Assembly: GCA_964019415.1 (NCBI GenBank) | Contig: OZ025887.1 | Location: forward strand, 5,999,950-6,063,949 | Direction: 5' to 3' | Length of the DNA: 64,000 nucleotides | DNA from: Ianthella basta | Lineage: Eukaryota > Porifera > Demospongiae > Verongiida > Ianthellidae | In this document: one piece after another, positions 34,986 through 46,114 of the stretch | How the letters are laid out: each line of letters opens with the position of its first letter | How positions within the stretch are numbered: position 1 is the first letter of the stretch | Translations under genes and position numbers: made by a program | Notes under the pieces: generated by a model | The model's input: only the letters and a program-made list of their open reading frames with translations | Database searches by the model: none | What the model was told of the DNA's origin: nothing

Positions 34986-36674
34986 ACAGACAGGTAGACC
35001 TGTATTTGTGTGTTCTCCCTTACACAGCTCACATGTACGTAATGTACAATGGTCTTTGTCTTTCCAACAAGGTAGCCTACGTCACGTACATGCTTTCCTC
35101 CACTGTAGCACTCTGGTCACTTGCACCGACAGTGGCTCCTTGGCACTGTGGCCTGAAGACAAAGACAAGGTGTGCATGTACAGGGCAGCAAACCCTGGTG
35201 GTTGGTAGGAGCTGTCTATCGCTTCTCACTTGTATTGCAGGTTGAGGTGTCTGTTGGAAGGGATGTGTGTGTCATGAAAGGGAATCCCCGCACTGAGCTG
35301 CAGCTTGCTACTGGCGGGAAGGAGCTAGACTTGTGTGTGTGGGACGGGAACGACCTATCCAAGCCTGTCTTTCAGGCCAGAAATGTGAGCTTTGGAGTAG
35401 TACTGTACCATGTAGCCTGACATCATTGAAGGGTGGGGCTTACTGCACATTGCTGGCTGTGAATTTGATCTGTTTTGTCTACCCACTCTCGATCAGGTGC
35501 GTCCAGACAAGCTGCAGCTGCGTGTACCGGTCTGGGTCACCCAGATCAGTTTTGTGCCAGAGGTGGACTCTTCGTCATTGGTTGCTGTGGGAACAGGGCA
35601 CCACCAAATCAGGCTGTATGACACAAGGGCCCAGCGGAGGCCTTTGTACAGTCAAGAATTTGGGGACACCGTTGTAACGGCGATGGATGTGACTCCAGAT
35701 GGAAGGTATCACGGCTGCTCTGTGCATCAGACTGTGATGGTGTGAGTGTGAGGTGTGAGGTGGAGTGTGTGGTTGTAGCCGGTCTTAATCAGTCTGTGTC
35801 ACATTAGGTACATTCTTGTTGGCAATGGAAGCGGGAAGATGTCTGCTCTTGACCTCCGAGGAGGCAAGCTAGCCAACTCCTTCCAAGACATTGCTGGAAG
35901 TGTGCGCTGCATCCGCTGTCACCCCAGTGAGCCCCTCGTTGTGTCCTGTGGGTTGGACCGTTTCCTCAGAGTGCACCACCTCCACACAAAGAAGCTCCTA
36001 CACAAGGTGTGTCCTCCTCAGCTCTCCCATTACCCTTCCCAGCCCCTATTACTAACAAAGTCATCTCTTGTGGTCACTGCTGAACTGTTTCCCTCCCCCA
36101 CCCCTCCCTGCCTCTCCCCCACACCTCCCCCCACCCCCACTCTGCTTACAGGAGTACTTACGATTAGAGATGAACTGTCTGTTATTGTCCAATAGTGGGG
36201 GGAATTCCAAAGATGAAACGGTACAGTTCCCAGCTCCAGCCCTGTACATGACATGTGTGTTAGTGATCATGTTTGTATTGCGTGTGGCCTTACAGAGCAG
36301 TTCAGGTGAGCAAGTTGAAGGCGAGTCAATCGAATCAAGTATACATGAAAGTGGTCCTAACTGTGAGGAGGAGGAGGAGGAGGAGGAGGAGGACACTCTT
36401 TGGGGTAGGATGCAGACTGTCACGGAACAACCTGCCAAGAAAGTTAAGAAGAGAGCCCATCTGTCAGCTAATAATGGTACGTGTGTACAGTATGTATGGG
36501 TGCAGAGCACATTGGCTGGAAGAAAAGCTTAGGGTGTTTGGGGTAATAATGTGAGACCTTATACAACACTAGTTGTTTAACGAACTGTGTTGTGTGTGTA
36601 CAGGTGAGGAGGGATTGGTGGAGCAATCAGTCAAGCCTAAGAGAAAGCAGAAAAAGCTCACAAAGAGCAGCTGA
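34318..36674 (+). CDS. WDR74: WDR74, WD40 protein of pre-60S ribosome assembly
   Basis: The start ATG at 34318 gives VDVWIGTSLGTLKG, matching the WDR74 N-terminal blade. Further exons give ATGGKELDLCVWDGND, the RAQRRPLYSQEFGDTVVTAMD block and SVRCIRCHPSEPLVVSCGLDR. The last exon ends in a Lys/Arg-rich tail (KPKRKQKKLTKSS), a likely nuclear or nucleolar signal. WDR74 (yeast Nsa1) forms a seven-bladed propeller on pre-60S particles and works with NVL2 and the nuclear exosome. Introns include a (GT)n tract at 34919-34981. A Glu-rich stretch (36366-36395) precedes the tail. Its stop codon overlaps the end of K2P-a on the other strand. Confidence 0.92.
34919..34981 (+). repeat. (GT)n microsatellite in a WDR74 intron
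   Basis: A pure GT run of about 62 bases. It generates long poly Cys-Val frames that are not genes. Confidence 0.9.
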
Positions 36675-37926
36675 GAGTGTGTGGTGATATGGTGCATGTC
36701 TCACTCACTTTGCGGCTTGTATCACTATTTTCAGGGCAGTTTGGAGTCCTTGGTGTACCAGCAGTTCCTTCATCTTTAGTTGTTGTTTCGTATACATCAT
36801 TGTTATCATCATCTTCACTTTGTTCTATTGTTGGCAGTTGTGCATACTTTCCAAATGTATCTTCAAACCTTTCACAGAATGGGAATAGTTGTACGATTTT
36901 GTCTTCAACTGCAGTAAAGAATTCTCCTATTTGAGTCAGAAGCAGTGAAATGTATGCCATTCCCACAAACAGCCAGATTGAGAAACACACGTCATAAGCC
37001 ATCCGTGCAGTCAGGGAGTAGGTTGTTTGCATGCCTGGGACATAGTCACCAAATCCAACTGTTGTCAGCGTAACTACTGCAAAGTAAAGAGATTCACCAT
37101 AGGACCACCCTTCAGTGTAACTGAGCACCAAAGCTGGCAGCACCGCAAAAATGCACCATGCTATCAACAGCAGAATGAGGTAGCTCAGAATAGACATCAT
37201 CTGACTCTGTGATGCTAAGACTTTCCTTTGAATCTTCTGGTAAAACAAGGACAGCCACTTGCCCACAGTTAGAAGGAATAGGAGATTTAGGGGAATTCCC
37301 ACCAGGGCATAGGGTATCACCAGCCCCTGGCCTGTTGCAGTTGAAGGAGCAATAGTGCCATAGCCTACACATGTGCAGGAGGAGAGGCCAAGGGACTTGT
37401 CTCAACACGGGCAGGTGACCATGATTAACTGTTTGGTAGTACTAGTGCACATGCAAAGTACAAAAGGCAGTAGCTAGCTATACAATAGGATAGTATATAG
37501 TGACTATTTGGCTGTGTTTGTGTGTCAGCGTACAGTACCTATTGTAGTCACCACTGTGGTAGTAAAGAGCAGTGCAGGGGTGTAGTCCCACAGCTTTTGT
37601 TGATCCTTGAAAGCTCCCAGAGAGCAGATGTCCTCCACCAGTCCCGTGAGTTCACCCAAGGCAGTCTGGTTGTGGTGCACAAGGATTGACAATGCCTTCT
37701 TTAGAGTCTCCAGCTCTTCCTTTGCTGCTAGAATCCGCTCATTTTCACTGGGAGACTCCACAACACTGAACACCCATGCACCAAGCAGCACATACACCAC
37801 AACTATGGCTAGGTAGACTAGAAGTCTCCTCAGTGGATTGTATGTCCTTAGCCACTGGTTGAATGCTCTGTTAGAGCAGCAGAACTTCTCTACTACAGAC
37901 TGTCTTCTCCCAGTTTGGGTGGCCAT
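36658..37926 (-). CDS. K2P potassium channel a (canonical filters)
   Basis: Two exons: 37539-37926 and 36658-37364. The order is first membrane helix (residues about 35-57), extracellular cap helices with glycosylation site NQT, pore 1, second and third helices, pore 2, fourth helix and an acidic Ser/Thr-rich tail. Pore 1 reads TTIGYG across the splice junction and pore 2 reads TTVGFGD, the standard potassium filters of two-pore-domain channels. These channels are dimers that carry background K+ current and set resting potential. The intron splits the first Gly codon of GYG in phase 1, as in other animal K2P genes. Its last 17 bases overlap the end of WDR74. It is the most downstream of four tandem K2P genes. 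Confidence 0.93.
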
Positions 37927-38118
37927 GATGGATTAAGAATGAATGTGTTGCCATGTGAATGCAGCTAATTTCTGATTGGCTGCAGTTGCATTTGAATGCT
38001 CAAAAGGACCAATCACACTTTTTGGTAATTGTAAACTAGAATATGAATTTAGTTACAGAAGGGCAGTTTGCATGTGTGCATGTGTGCATGTGTGTAGTGT
38101 TTACAAAGATTGCATGTA

Positions 38119-39430
38119 CTATGTCTTTCCTTTCTCTTGATCATTTTGTTCTTGTTTCTTCTTGGTAGATCTGTGTTTCTTTACCCAAGCTAGACCTCTC
38201 TTGCACAGTTTCCTCAGGCACTGACTTGCTCGTTTTTCACAGTCTCGCACAGACTGGATCAACAGTGACACATAAGCAAGGCCTGTGAATATCCACAGGG
38301 AAATGAACACATGATAAAATTCATACGATACTTCTTGTGTAGTGTCATTGCGGTCACCCTTAGGTTTCCACCCAGGCACTGTGTCTACTGTTCCAATGGT
38401 GGTCAGTGTCATGAAGGTGAAGTAGAAAGCATCAAGATAGGCCCAGTCCTCCACTTGTGACAGGATAAGGGATGGGACGAGGATGAAGGTGCTTATCCCC
38501 AAGACAAGGATGAAGAAAGAAGTAAGAAAGGCTATTGATCTGGAGTTCGGTCCCTTTCCTTTGTGGCAGCAGCCCCATTGGACCATCTGCTTCAGTAGCC
38601 TGCCAGTTGCCATCAGGAACAGAGTAGCCAAGGGCACACCAAACAGAGCAATGACTATCAGAGCGTATTGGCCCTCTGCTGTGGAGGGGTACATCTCAGG
38701 GTATCCTGCATAGGATCAAGAGTGGAAAGTGCACTTTAATATGGGAGTGCATAAAACTACGTGTGATAAATCTCATATACATGGACATTCATGCACGTCG
38801 ATCATGTGTGTACATGTGTCTGTCTGTCTCTGTCTCTCTCTCTCTCTTTGTGTGTGTGTTTGTATGAATCTCCCTTCCTCTCTCCCTCTCTCTGTGTGTG
38901 TCTGTATGTATGTGTGCATGTGTGCATGTGTGAATTCACCCACCGATAGTTGTGATGACTGAGGTCACTAACAAAAATGCTCCATCAAAGGTCCATACTC
39001 TTGTTTGCTGCAGATTACTACTTGTGCACAATCTTTTCATCAGTAGCAAAACCTTAGCCCTATTCTCTTCCACAGTAGTGACATCAATGGACAAGTTGCC
39101 TTCATCCTGAGCCAGTAGGACTGCCAGTGCATCCAAAAATTCCTCGTGTTTCAACCGAGTGCTTTCAATATACTTATTACGAGCTGGTAGGGCAATAGAC
39201 TCATATCCAATGCCACCAACGATTATGTACAGGAGCACAGCAAACCCAAGTGTGACTGCCCGGCACAACTCCCAACGGACTGATTTAGGTGGGGCATAAG
39301 AGTCCTTCTTACTATTGCCTTCACATTCACCTGTTGCCCTGTCCTTGTCCAACTCCTGGTCTGCCACAGTCCCATCTCTACTTAGGTCTTCTTTAGTGGC
39401 CTGAATCAACTCTTCTTTCTTCTCCGGCAT
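38119..39430 (-). CDS. K2P-family channel b with degenerate selectivity filters
   Basis: Two exons: 38944-39430 and 38119-38705. The overall K2P fold is preserved: hydrophilic N-terminus, first helix, long cap region, pore 1, helices 2 and 3, pore 2, helix 4 and a Lys-rich tail. Read across the splice junction, pore 1 is TTIGYPEMYPST, so the third filter residue is Pro instead of Gly. Pore 2 is TTIGTVDTVPG, where canonical channels have TIGFGD. Both loops have therefore lost the GYG/GFG signature while the reading frame, the splice sites and the rest of the protein remain intact. It may be a non-selective or non-conducting subunit, or an early pseudogene. The frame is fully open. It lies between channels a and c. 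Confidence 0.9.
38820..38935 (+). repeat. TC/TG simple repeats in the K2P-b intron
   Basis: CTGT, CTCT and TGTG runs fill much of the single intron of channel b (38706-38943). Confidence 0.7.
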
Positions 39431-39899
39431 ACTTCATAATCTATAAGTATTAGACCTATGGTGTTGTTGTTCAACTGGATAATGGTCACCCTCTGGTGCT
39501 CATAGCAGGAAAACCACCTTCTAGTTCACTGCCTGGTGCATACATACACCGGTACAAGGTGGTATGTCCTCCTAGCTATTGATGTCGTGATGCCATGTGA
39601 TTACACCCGGCCACGAGGAAATGCACCAGACCAATGTTATGAGTATGCCCCCCTAGATCCACATACTAAATTAAGCATGCTTGCACAATGCAATTTTATA
39701 TTTTCAAACTTACAATTTTGCAGATTAGATCTGAGATTACATTTTGGTCATGGCAAGCACAAATAATCTGTCACTCAGTTGCACTACAATCATGTGATCA
39801 TATATGTATCTGTATGTTAGCTGCTACTATACTGTAATTTAGCATATTCTGGCATAAAAATGTGGTTAATTTAGGCAATTCCACTAAGGAAGCTAGTCA
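39431..39899. other. Spacer between K2P-b and K2P-c
   Basis: An AT-rich intergenic region holding the promoter of channel b and the 3' UTR of channel c. No coding region, repeat or conserved site was recognised. Confidence 0.5.
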
Positions 39900-41167
39900 T
39901 TAACTCTTCTGCTGTTTATGATTCATTGGAAGTGACTGAAGCTCCTTTTCTGAAGCTGTCTCTGTTTCTGAATGTTCTTTTGATGGGGACATCATACATT
40001 CTGCTTGCATTTTTTCTCTCTTTATCCTCTCCACCTGTTGAGCACTTGCTTCTGCACGTGTTTCAGCACTGCTAACATTTTCACTTTCTGCAGACTTTTT
40101 AAGGGGCTTACTCTTGCCAAATTTACTACCAGCGTAATGTATTAGTCCTTTCTTCACTCGTCTGCAAAACTTCTTTACTCTCATCCACAGCCCACCCCAC
40201 ACGTCCCTCACTTGTGCAATAATAGTGCTTAAGTGTGAGAGTCCCAGCAAAATCCAAACCACAACGCTGAGCTTGTAGAAGCTTGTTAGAGAGTTGTTGC
40301 TTAGTCTGTCGGATTTCTGCCCCACGGAATAATCTCCAAGGCCAATGGTACTCAAGGATGTAAAACAAAAGTAGAACGCTTCTCTATAGCTCCATCCTTC
40401 AATGGTAGCAATTGCAGCCGCAGGGATGGCAATGAGAGCAACAAATACAACCAGCAACCACAAAAACAGCAGCACAAGGTGGATCCAGTATCGGTGTTGT
40501 AGGGGCTTGAGGATCCATCTGGGGATGTGGCTGAGTAGCTGTCCCATTACAGCCAGGAAGGCCACAATGAGGGGAATCCCAAACAAGGCGTATGTAACAA
40601 TAAACCACTGCGTTGCGTAGCTGCTTGACCAGGTCTTAACATAACCTGTGGAAGAAGGAATGAAGTTGTACGCGCACGTGTCTAGCTACAGATATACTTA
40701 GAGTACTAAGTAACCAAGTGCAGTACACAGGGATTCCTACCTATGGTAGTCACAATTGATCCAGCGGCCATCACAGCGCGCCCCAGGTCCCACAGGGGCT
40801 CTGTTTCGTTCGCTAGGAGGCCGGCGTCGCACGCCACGAAGAAGCTATCCACAAGGTTGTTGATCCGCTCACTCGTGGCATTGGGAAGTTCCACAGAGAG
40901 CGTTTGTATCAACTCCTCTGTCGCCCTCTGGATGTCTGCTATTCGCTTCTCTTCCGTGCCCTTTTCGAGCCACACGAAAACACATGCGCCGACCGCCATG
41001 TACACAAACAGAACCGCCCCCAAGGCCAACGTTTGGTACAAGGGGTTCGCAGAGAACCAAAACCTCCTACATGACACCCAGAGTAACTTGGTCCTGGTCT
41101 CTTCCTCTGCTATAGTCACAGTCGCGCTGTCTTTCTTGGCGATACCCTTCGCCCTGTTGGCGGCCAT
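39900..41167 (-). CDS. K2P-family channel c with altered first filter
   Basis: Two exons: 40741-41167 and 39900-40645. The start at 41167 (MAANRAKG) is preferred; an in-frame Met lies further upstream at 41278. The architecture is that of a K2P channel with four membrane helices and a long basic/acidic cytoplasmic tail. Pore 2 is STIGLGD, as in TWIK-type channels. Pore 1, read over the splice junction, is TTIGYVKTW, so the filter Gly is replaced by Val and the following Pro-Ser-Thr is also changed. The intron interrupts the same Gly codon as in its neighbours. Pore 1 loss with pore 2 intact suggests altered selectivity or a requirement for heterodimerisation. Confidence 0.9.
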
Positions 41168-41463
41168 TCGCAGGAAGGACCAGTCAACCGTGTACCATCT
41201 CCTAAAATTGCGTATTAAATTTGTCACCAAAAATGATAAGGAATAGCTAAGATGCAAAACATACGTACATTGCACCATTCATATGATTGCACGCACAATA
41301 TCTGTATAATAACAAGTAAATTAAAGCTGTACAAATAAATGTCTAGAAACGTGCCATGACACATCTTGATTCTCCCAGTTCACAATTTGGTTCTGTGTGC
41401 AAATACAGAACAAAACATGTCATTCACAAATGTACTTGTTAACTTAATCTCTAGCTCAAATCC

Positions 41464-42981
41464 TTACCTCTTCTCTTCTTGTTCTGCTTCTCCTTGCAAC
41501 TCTTCTTGCTCCACTTCTTCTCCCAGCTCCTCTATCTCAGCCTCCTCTTTCATATTCAATCGTTTAACTTTCTCACTCACAGCAGCTGAAAGCTTTTCAG
41601 CCTTTTGTTGTAGGTGTCTCTTTCTGAAGCGACTCCAGCGAAGTCTTGCTCTTTCCCATTGCTTAGTCATGAGAACGCCAAGCTCAGTGATGATGATGGC
41701 CAGGTAAGCAAGACCAAGGAATATCCAAATGGAAATGCAGAGCTTATAGAAATCACGTAGTTGTCCATTCATAGGGACATCTGTCCGCTGCCCAGCGACA
41801 AAGTCACCAAAACCGATTGTGCTAAGAGATATAAAACTGTAATAAGTGGCTTGACGGTACGTCCATCCTTCAATGGCCATAAAGATTACAGAAGGGAGAG
41901 CTATAAACAACACATAGCCTGCTACCATAACTGCACCGGTGACTATCCACAATATCCACTGTTTCTTTCCTTGAAAAGGCCTTAATATGAGCTTAAACAC
42001 TTGGCTCATCAGCTGACCCAGGACAGCCAAGAGTGAAACAGCTAGAGGTATCCCAAACAGTGCAAAAAAGACAGTGAAAACCTGTCCACCGGTAGTGGAT
42101 GGAGAAATATTGCCATAGCCTGCAAGAGGAGGTGTACACCATCACATTGCTGGAGGACATGTGCGTAGGAAGATTAGTAGCACAATACATTATTGCAATA
42201 GGAGATTTGTAGCACAATAGCAAGAGGAAGTTTGGTAGCAATACAGTACACCATATGATAATGCACTAGGAGTACTGTGGCCAGTATTCTAATACATTGC
42301 ACGGCCATACCCAACTATAGTCTGTCAATTTGATATGGTCATAGTCTTGTACCCACACCCACATGCGCTGCTGGCCCATGTGGGTGTGGGTATAAGACAA
42401 TTGATACCATGGCATGCACAGCAGGATCAGGTGTCAGGGAATCTTATTTTATCTGGGAAGGCCTTTAGCCCAAAGGGCTACTACTCTAGGCGCCCAGAAC
42501 AAGGATACACAATACACAGCAGCTCGCCAGCAGTACTGCATGTGGTCTCCGGTTACAGGAGTAGTATCCACTCACCTATGGTAGTGACGACAGTAGCAGA
42601 GAAGAACACGGCACGGGCGTAGGTCCAGATACGCACAGTGTCCGTTAAGAGAAGACTGTTTTCGCATGCAGTGGAAAAGTTGCCAAAGAGATTGTCCACT
42701 TCCTCTTGCGTTGCATTAAAAGCGATCCTTACCATTTCTTTCAGGCGTTCTTGCTCTGTGACCCTGGCATTAATCTGAGCTATTTCCGTGGGCGCTTCTA
42801 AAGCGGTAAAAATCCCACCCCCAATGAACAGGTAGACCATCACCGCTGTAGCCAATGCCATGGCCTGGTACACCGAGTTGAAGTACGTCCAGTAACTCCT
42901 GCAGGACTGACGGATAGTCTTCTTTTCGGTGACTTCGACATCTGGCTTCTCGCTGTCCTCTCGACTCGAGTCGTCGGCCAT
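41464..42981 (-). CDS. K2P potassium channel d (canonical filters)
   Basis: Two exons: 42576-42981 and 41464-42119. Met at 43011, in frame ten codons upstream, is an alternative start. Pore 1 is TTIGYGN and pore 2 is STIGFGD, both canonical. Helix 4 is followed by a highly charged segment rich in Glu (about the last 60 residues), likely a coiled coil. The stop codon TAA falls inside a perfect donor consensus (AGAG|GTAAGG), so an alternative transcript could splice past it. It is the first gene of the tandem set and lies divergent from the SH2 gene. Confidence 0.92.
42120..42575 (-). other. Intron of K2P channel d
   Basis: A phase 1 intron inside the pore 1 Gly codon. It contains a small inverted repeat (CACCCACATG...CATGTGGGTGTG at about 42354-42390) that could form a hairpin. 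No other feature is seen. Confidence 0.6.
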
Positions 42982-43192
42982 CTCGTCCGAGACACGCACG
43001 AACACCCCCACTTAGTGCGCACGTGATGAAGTGGGCGGAGCTTACTAGACATGGAGGGACAAACGAAAGCTATTTGCGAACCTATTTGCACTGTTGCCAT
43101 GCAAGTGCACCTGTTATTCACACGTCAGAGGAAGAGGTCGGGCCTTCCCATCGAACAAAGTGACGCTTGTAAAGAACGTTTGTCCGTCGAGA
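42982..43192. promoter_or_regulatory. Divergent promoter region, K2P-d / SH2 gene
   Basis: Start codons on opposite strands are 211 bp apart. A shared promoter region is inferred. No TATA box or named factor site was identified. Confidence 0.4.
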
Positions 43193-45494
43193 ATGGCTAC
43201 TTTCAGACCTTGCAGGTTGACCAGTTTTGCAGAAGAAAGGTATGACGATTGTAAGCTAAAGCAGTGTGTGACGTGAATAATGTGGCTGTCTGCGCATAGC
43301 TCTAATCTTCTGTGTCTCACTGTAGCTGGTATTATGGCATGATCAGCTATGCGGAAGCGAGAGCCGTCCTCCTCGGATACAAGACAAATGGACAATTTCT
43401 CGTTCGAGACGTTGTGCCCCCAACCAACGAGTATCAGTACATGTTGAGCGTGAGGTGAGAAGTTTGGTTCCCTGCTTTGTTTCCTGTTCGTCATGGCTCC
43501 ACACGGACCCGTTTGGCAACTGCACATGCCCCCCCCCCCCCCCCCCCCCCCATGTGTGTGTCTGTGTGACTGTGCTTGATGAGCTTGATGCTGCCCTGTT
43601 GCCGTAGGAATGAGGGAGTGATCAAAAACTACCCAGTAGCACTGCACGTGGGTGGCAGATGCACTCTGAAAGGACTGACCTTTCTCGGCTTGGAGGCAGC
43701 AGTCGACTTCTTCACTGAGAACTTGCTTGATGGAGTCCACCTGGTGACATCATCTCCTGTGAGTGCATCCAGCTGAGATGCTGTGCATAATATTAATGCA
43801 CTGAGTGGGAGGTGTTAAAGTTGAGATGATGCCTTGTGTCATGCTGGCCAGCACAAGTGTATCCAAGCAACACACATAGTTACCAATGGCTATGCCGCTT
43901 AATGCACGAGACACAGTGGATCCATTCATCTATCCATTGACTGCAGTTTGAAGTTAGATTGAAACATACATTATGTTAGTCTACTGTTGGGGGTCTTGCA
44001 TGTCATTTGATGAAACAAGTGTGTGAGTGATGCATTCTATTGCACGTATTGTCCCTTTAGAGCCATCCCTGGTATGAGAGCTCCCAAGAGAGCAGCAGCA
44101 TTGGACCTGCAATTCAGATTGTAGCAGACACCCCATGTGAAGAGGTGTTCCAGGATGAAGATGAGGAAGAGACAGATTTCTGTAAGCCAATGGAACTTCA
44201 AACGGAGGTGACGATTGAAGCAACTCCTCACCACATTTTGGTAGCAAAGGACAGACAATGTGAAGCCAATTGGCTGGAGGCCTCTCCCACCTGTGGCCAG
44301 CCTGCACCATCAAACCAAGATGGCTACACTCTAGCACCCCCCACAGTGACATACTCGACATTCAAGCCCTCCCGCTCTCCTTCGCCTGACTGCGTCTCTC
44401 CCTCTCCTGCCGCCTCCCTTAACTCCTCCTTCACCACTAACAGTAGCCTGCTGGCCATTTGGCCTACCAGACGGAGTTTCCATGAAAGCAGGGCATCAAT
44501 GTGCCACCCGAACAGCGACAGCAGTGGAGAGGAGGAGGATGACAGTAACACTGATACTCTGAGTGAGTGTCCTGATGAAGATGTTCCAGTATTCAGTGGC
44601 TCGGATGAAGTTTCAGAGAGTACGCTAGCAGCCAGCATGCCCACTTCTTGTGTCAGTGGCATGAAGGAGTGGATAGCAGGAGACACTGGCCCTGGTTTGG
44701 TTGATTTGTCATCTGTCTCTGACAACCAGGCAACACCACTAGCACAAGTGCGTCCGTCCAAGTATGTTCGCAGGAGTCCAGTGACTGCAGCGACTACCGA
44801 GTTGAATGACTCACTGCCCTTGCGCTCATCCAGTGCCACAGATGTCACTCTCAGGGTGACTAAACCCAGTTTGTCTAGTACTTGTTGGAAGTCTGAGTCA
44901 TCGTTTCTCGAGCGGCATCACACTTTGGAAGAGAGGTTGAGCCTGAAGTATCCCAACAGGCGGAATGAACAGAGATCAGATACGATGCTAAGGCCCATTC
45001 CGTGTGAGTTTCACCACGATGACAAGGACCCGTTTGGCGCTCAGTCCTTTGGCAGCTCACCTTATCTGTACACTCCACAGAGCAACCGACACAGCTTCGT
45101 CTTCCCACAAAACACATCAGTCTCCTCCCTCCATTCACAGACCAGATCACTACCTGCAAGCGCCCGTCGATCTAGTCAGAAGCAGCGGAGAGCACAGAGC
45201 GCCTGTTTCAACCAACCTTCTGAGCCTCACTCTAGAAGCAGACGGAGCTCAATCAAGAAATCAATCACTTCCCTCTCCTCCCTCTTCAACAAGGTGTTCC
45301 GGAGGAGGAATGGTAGTGTTCCAAGCCAGCCAGCTCCTGAGAGGAGGGGTGCAGCCGATCACGGGACCACTCCTCTCCGTCACAAGATGGCCAAGGAGAT
45401 GCAGTCCAAGTACAGTTCTATCACAAGACACCACTGGGAGTCTGACTCAATGGTGGTGCTGCCAGCAAAAACAACCACCTTTCTTGCGGTGTAA
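43193..45494 (+). CDS. SH2-domain adaptor-like protein, orphan
   Basis: Four exons (43193-43239, 43326-43454, 43608-43758, 44061-45494) join in frame to give 586 residues. The SH2 domain covers about residues 16-110, starting SWYYGMISYAEA, with FLVRD holding the phosphotyrosine-binding Arg43. The rest is low-complexity, rich in Ser, Thr and acidic residues. It contains Ser-Pro sites, an acidic DEDEEE patch and a basic KVFRRRNG motif, and ends in FLAV. No kinase, SH3, PH or SOCS box is visible. The SH2 opening resembles SOCS or adaptor proteins, but I cannot assign a family. The likely role is a phosphotyrosine-binding adaptor. A poly-C run lies in intron 2. Confidence 0.85.
43530..43551 (+). 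repeat. Poly-C tract in the SH2 gene
   Basis: About 21 uninterrupted C residues lie in intron 2 of the SH2 gene. Similar runs occur at about 31062-31075, 31179-31190, 47666-47676 and 60085-60100, all intronic. Confidence 0.8.
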
Positions 45495-46114
45495 TAGTGT
45501 AGCGATGGTAGAAGATTCACATCACCACCATGCAGACTGTATAGTATTATTTGGTATCACACTATGTTAGCACTTTGTTACAAAAATTAATGATGGTATC
45601 ATGTTGAGGATGTTCATTGATCAGTGACACAATGTGTGATGAAAGTGTGCATTAAGGCCATGTACGTGCATTTGCTGTCAAGAGACAAGACTGATGCGAG
45701 GTTGACATTTGCACTCATGACTTGGGAGCTGGGGAGGGAGAGAGAAGTCTGACACTAACAAGATCTCATATGACTGCACTAGATGTGTGGAATAGACTAG
45801 GTAGTGGTTAATGTTTCACATAGCAACCTAAGGTGTGTGCAACTGAGGGGCAATAACAGTTATAGACACTGGTGAAGTTAAGACTAGTCAACATGACTCC
45901 AGGGCCCTCCCTCTGCTTGGTCTCGTTCACATGTCAATCTCAACCAAGTGTGGAATGCAGGGATGTGTCTGGGAATGAAACTGCCCCTCTGTTCTATTCC
46001 GCTGAAATGCCAAGCATGCTATGGAAATGCCCATGCGCCCACTACTATGTGTGTAGGCTCTATCCAGCTTCAAACAGTGCAGGACGGGACCTCATGCATG
46101 TAACTATGTTTGTC
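45495..46114. other. Intergenic, SH2 gene / FCF1 3' ends
   Basis: It holds the 3' UTRs of two convergent genes. Small open frames here lack any recognisable domain or codon pattern, and nothing else is seen. Confidence 0.45.

Noticed and set aside
41168..41278. Upstream Met and hydrophobic N-terminal extension of K2P-c
   Set aside because: The extension would add a non-conserved hydrophobic stretch before the first channel helix. The Met at 41167 gives a normal K2P N-terminus.
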